Shown in pieces: positions 4,674 to 7,464 of a stretch of 7,464 nucleotides of DNA (position 1 is the first letter of the stretch; every line of letters starts with the position of its first letter). Below the pieces are notes generated by a model. That model was not told the DNA's origin and ran no database searches. It was given only the letters and a program-made list of their open reading frames with translations. Made by a program: the position numbers and the translations under genes. This DNA comes from Nitrospinota bacterium (lineage in GTDB: Bacteria; Tectomicrobia; Entotheonellia; J063), in NCBI GenBank assembly GCA_003696125.1, contig RFHZ01000032.1, forward strand, positions 1-7,464, given 5' to 3'.

Positions 4674-5366
4674 ATGATTCAAGAACCCTCAAAAGAGATC
4701 TTAAAGACCGTCCCCCTTTTTGCTGAGCTCAATGACCAGGAATTGGAAGCAATCTACAGTGTTACTCGACAGAAAACCTATCCTAAAGGGAGCGTGATCT
4801 TTCTGGAGGGTGACCCGGGAGATGCCCTCTATCTCATTCTAAACGGTGAGGTCAAGGTCATGATTCTGGGGGTGGATGGTCGCGAATTCATCCTGACCTT
4901 CCTACGGGCCGGGGATTTCTTCGGGGAGATGTCTCTCTTGGATGACCGTCCCCGGTCGGCCACGGTCATGACCACCGAGGACTCCACCTTCCTCGTGCTG
5001 CAAAAGCAGGAGTTTCTCAACCAGATCAAAGAGTCATCCACCATCCTGTTTAAATTTCTTATTGCCCTTTGTAACCGGCTACGAGAGACGGATGAGAAGA
5101 TCGGCAACCTGGCCCTGCTGGATGTGTATACCCGCATCTCCAAGACCCTGTTGACCCTGGGCAAAAATGTAGGGGTACCCGGAGAGCAAGGGGAGATCAT
5201 CATCCCCAAACGCCCGACTCATCAAGACTTTGCCAGCATGGTCGGCGCCTCCCGCGAAACGGTGACCCGGGTGCTGAACGATCTGGAAAGACGAGGGTAT
5301 ATCTCCCTCTCCGGACGTTCGGTGGTGATCCGCAAGTCCCTCCTGGATCATCTGGTCAATATCTAA
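4674..5366 (+). CDS. CRP/FNR-family transcription regulator, CRP-like
   Basis: This 230-residue protein has the full CRP layout. A cyclic-nucleotide-binding beta-roll (about 14-105) includes GEMSLL (84-89) and RSATV (94-98), the phosphate-binding cassette whose E85, R94 and S95 match the cAMP contacts of E. coli CRP. A dimerisation helix follows (about 112-142), in which RETDEKIGNLALLDV (137-151) aligns with CRP; the equivalent of T127 is kept (T139) while that of S128 is aspartate (D140). The C-terminal winged helix spans about 155-230, with recognition helix ASRETVTRVL (192-201). R194, E195 and R199 match the three CRP residues that read a TGTGA half-site. No FNR-type cysteine cluster is seen in the N-terminus, so it is not an oxygen sensor of that kind. 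It has its own promoter and a long leader, and hyuA follows 47 bases downstream. Ligand and targets are inferred. Confidence 0.93.
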   Translation: MIQEPSKEILKTVPLFAELNDQELEAIYSVTRQKTYPKGSVIFLEGDPGDALYLILNGEVKVMILGVDGREFILTFLRAGDFFGEMSLLDDRPRSATVMTTEDSTFLVLQKQEFLNQIKESSTILFKFLIALCNRLRETDEKIGNLALLDVYTRISKTLLTLGKNVGVPGEQGEIIIPKRPTHQDFASMVGASRETVTRVLNDLERRGYISLSGRSVVIRKSLLDHLVNI

Positions 5367-5413
5367 CCCCCCTGGTGCGAACAGAAGCCGTGAGAGGAAA
5401 GAGAGGAGAGGGC

Positions 5414-7464
5414 ATGTACAAAATCGGTATCGATGTGGGAGGAACCTTTACAGACTTCGTGGTGGGAGCAGAAGGGGAGGTCCCTCGCTATTTTAAAACT
5501 CCATCCACCCCTGCAGATCCTTCCGAAGGGGTCCTTACCGGCCTGCAGGAGATCGCCGAGGCGTACCAGCGAACCCTGGAGGATTTCCTGGCCGAGACAA
5601 CGCTGATCATTCATGGGACCACGGTGGCCACCAATACCCTGGTCGAGCGCAAGGGAGCACGGGTAGGGCTGATCACTACGGAGGGATTCCGTGATCTGCT
5701 GGAGATCCGGGAGGGGATGAAGGAGGATCGCTATAACCTCCGCATGACACCGGTTGAACCCCTGGTTCCACGCTATCTTCGCCTGGGGGTGCCGGAACGG
5801 GTACGCTGGGATGGCCGTGTGGAGACGCCTCTGGATGAAGAGGCGGTGGAGAAGGCTTTAGAGTATTTCCGGCAGGAAGGCGTGGACGCGCTGGCCGTCT
5901 GTTTCCTCTTCTCCTACCTCAATCCCACCCACGAGCTACGCGTGGCGGAAAAGATCCGTACCCGCTTCCCCGACCTGTACACCTCCCTCTCCCATCAGGT
6001 ACTCCCGCAGATCAAGGAGTTTGATCGCCTGAGCACCACGGTGATCAACTCCTATGTCGGCCCGGCCTTTGCCCGCTATCTCCGGCACCTCAAGGAACGA
6101 CTCTTTGCCTTTAAACCGCTGCACGACATCCTCATCATGCAGTCGAATGGAGGAGTGACCCCGATCGACGATGCCATCCGTTTTGCCGTGCAGGCCATCC
6201 TCTCCGGTCCGGCCGGTGGGGTCAGTGGAGCGGCATACTACGGGCACCTGCTGGGTGAATCCAGGATCATCGGCCTGGATATGGGGGGAACGAGTACCGA
6301 CATCTCCCTCATCGAACAGGGCAGACCGCATCTGACGACCGAAAAGTTCGAGGCAGGCTGGAAGATCGCCGTGCCCATGATCGACATGCACACCCTGGGA
6401 GCAGGAGGAGGGAGCATTGCCCGGGTCGATGCCGGTGGAATACTCCACGTAGGGCCGGAGAGTGCCGGCGCTGACCCCGGACCGGCCTGCTACGGTAAGG
6501 GAGGCCAGTCCCCTACCGTCACCGATGCCAACCTGGTACTCGGCTATCTGGCGGCAGAGAACTTCCTGGGGGGGAGAGCCCGTTTAGAAAAAGCCCTGGC
6601 CGAGCAGGCCATCGAGGAGCAGATCGCCAGACCTCTCGGTTTATCCACGGTGGAGGCGGCATACGGTATCCATCAGGTCGTCTCCACCACCATGGCCGAA
6701 GGGATCCGTCTCCTCTCGGTCAAACGGGGTGTCGATCCACGCGATTTTGCCCTGCTCGCCTTTGGCGGTGCGGCTGGACTCCACGTCAGCCGGGTGGCCC
6801 GCCAGCTCCAGATCCGGAAGGTGTATATTCCCACCGCTGCCCCGGTACTCTCCGCCTACGGCATGCTCGCCACCGATCTGCAGTACGACTTCTCCCGCTC
6901 CTACACGGCCAGCCTGGATCAGATCGACCTGGACACGGTACGCGCCATCATCGAGGAGATGGAAGCGCAGGGAAAGGCCAAGCTGGAGGCGCAGGGGGTC
7001 CCGGAGGAGGCGATCCAGGTGGTGCGATCGGCCGATATGCGCTATCTGGACCAGATCTACGAGGTCACGGTCCCCCTGCCCGACCTGGACCAGGAACGTT
7101 CCACCCTGCTGGACAAGTGGGCGGAGAACTTCCACCAGCGCTACCAGGAACTTTACTCCTATCATCAACTGGATCAGGAGATCCGGCTGGTGACCCTGCG
7201 GGTATCGGTTATCGGCAGACTGCCCAAACTCATGCCACCGGAAAAGCGCTCTGGAGATCCGGAAAAAGCCGGCAAGGGGCATCGATCCATCTTTTTAGGG
7301 GAGTGGAAGACGGTTCCGGTATACGCCATCGAGCACCTGAGTCCAGGAACCGAGATCACGGGTCCGGCCCTGTTCGAATCGGATTTTACCACCATCCTCC
7401 TCGAACCAGGGGATACGGCCACGGTCGATCGGTATGGAGGAATCGCACTGCAGATCGCGCACGA
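5414..7464 (+). CDS. hyuA: Hydantoinase/oxoprolinase family protein, HyuA-type subunit (C-terminal end outside window)
   Basis: From ATG at 5414, 683 codons run open to the right edge. Family members are about 670-720 residues, so little is missing. The N-terminal domain (about 3-180) opens with GIDVGGTFTDF (5-15), an actin/ASKHA-type phosphate loop, and HGTTVATNTLVE begins at H67. The central hydantoinase A domain (about 200-490) holds LDMGGTSTDIS from 288, GAGGGSIA from 329, and PGPACYGKGG followed by TVTDANLVLG. The C-terminal domain shows AFGGAAGLH and, near the edge, ITGPALFESDFTTILLEPGD. These enzymes use ATP to activate cyclic amides or ketones (N-methylhydantoin, 5-oxoproline, acetone, acetophenone) and usually work with a B subunit, often encoded next door; that region lies outside. 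The substrate is not identifiable. GGAG at 5405-5408 precedes the ATG by 5 bases. No promoter is visible in the 47-base gap after the regulator gene, so the two are probably co-transcribed. Confidence 0.93.
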   Translation, partial: MYKIGIDVGGTFTDFVVGAEGEVPRYFKTPSTPADPSEGVLTGLQEIAEAYQRTLEDFLAETTLIIHGTTVATNTLVERKGARVGLITTEGFRDLLEIREGMKEDRYNLRMTPVEPLVPRYLRLGVPERVRWDGRVETPLDEEAVEKALEYFRQEGVDALAVCFLFSYLNPTHELRVAEKIRTRFPDLYTSLSHQVLPQIKEFDRLSTTVINSYVGPAFARYLRHLKERLFAFKPLHDILIMQSNGGVTPIDDAIRFAVQAILSGPAGGVSGAAYYGHLLGESRIIGLDMGGTSTDISLIEQGRPHLTTEKFEAGWKIAVPMIDMHTLGAGGGSIARVDAGGILHVGPESAGADPGPACYGKGGQSPTVTDANLVLGYLAAENFLGGRARLEKALAEQAIEEQIARPLGLSTVEAAYGIHQVVSTTMAEGIRLLSVKRGVDPRDFALLAFGGAAGLHVSRVARQLQIRKVYIPTAAPVLSAYGMLATDLQYDFSRSYTASLDQIDLDTVRAIIEEMEAQGKAKLEAQGVPEEAIQVVRSADMRYLDQIYEVTVPLPDLDQERSTLLDKWAENFHQRYQELYSYHQLDQEIRLVTLRVSVIGRLPKLMPPEKRSGDPEKAGKGHRSIFLGEWKTVPVYAIEHLSPGTEITGPALFESDFTTILLEPGDTATVDRYGGIALQIAH

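Noticed and set aside
4184-4682. Short open frames of 66-127 codons in the divergent intergenic region.
   Set aside because: They overlap both promoters and the hairpins, lack ribosome binding sites, and their translations show no recognisable features.
6641-7282. A 213-codon minus-strand open frame, and a 154-codon plus-strand frame at 6729-7193, overlapping hyuA.
   Set aside because: The hyuA frame carries conserved family motifs through the whole stretch; the other frames are compositional shadows.

Overview
The window is 7.46 kb of bacterial DNA. By eye it is moderately GC-rich, with strong purine-rich ribosome binding sites and two good sigma70-type promoters. It holds six protein genes in two divergent blocks. 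The host phylum cannot be fixed from these genes. REP-like palindromes beginning with GTAG sit in both larger intergenic gaps, which shows a genome carrying dispersed palindromic elements. I see no tRNA, rRNA, CRISPR array, transposase or phage gene.

The left block (positions 1-4214) is read on the minus strand, so its gene order runs right to left. First comes a DUF362 (COG2768-like) iron-sulfur protein with its own near-consensus promoter. A good intrinsic terminator follows it. Then come a 111-residue helical protein of unknown function and an extended-SDR NAD-dependent epimerase/dehydratase; these two overlap by an ATGA and are surely co-translated. After a 283-base gap with REP-like palindromes comes a thiamine-diphosphate enzyme of the acetolactate synthase superfamily, which runs off the left edge before most of its cofactor-binding domain.

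A 459-base divergent intergenic region (4215-4673) holds the DUF362 promoter, a REP-like hairpin, several short inverted repeats, an extended -10 promoter for the right block, and a leader of about 95 bases whose short repeats can pair in mutually exclusive ways.

The right block (4674-7464) is read on the plus strand: a CRP-like cyclic-nucleotide-responsive regulator, then 47 bases downstream the A subunit of a hydantoinase/oxoprolinase/acetone carboxylase family enzyme, cut by the right edge close to its natural C-terminus. A B subunit would be expected just outside.

Taken together this looks like a catabolic or accessory-metabolism locus, with an ATP-dependent hydantoinase-type enzyme, a ThDP C-C lyase/ligase, an SDR enzyme and an Fe-S protein around a CRP-type regulator. 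The shared pathway is inference; no substrate can be read from the sequence. The most distinctive points are the ferredoxin-like segment of the DUF362 protein, which keeps exactly the ligand set for one of the two classical clusters, and the switch-like leader of the regulator gene.
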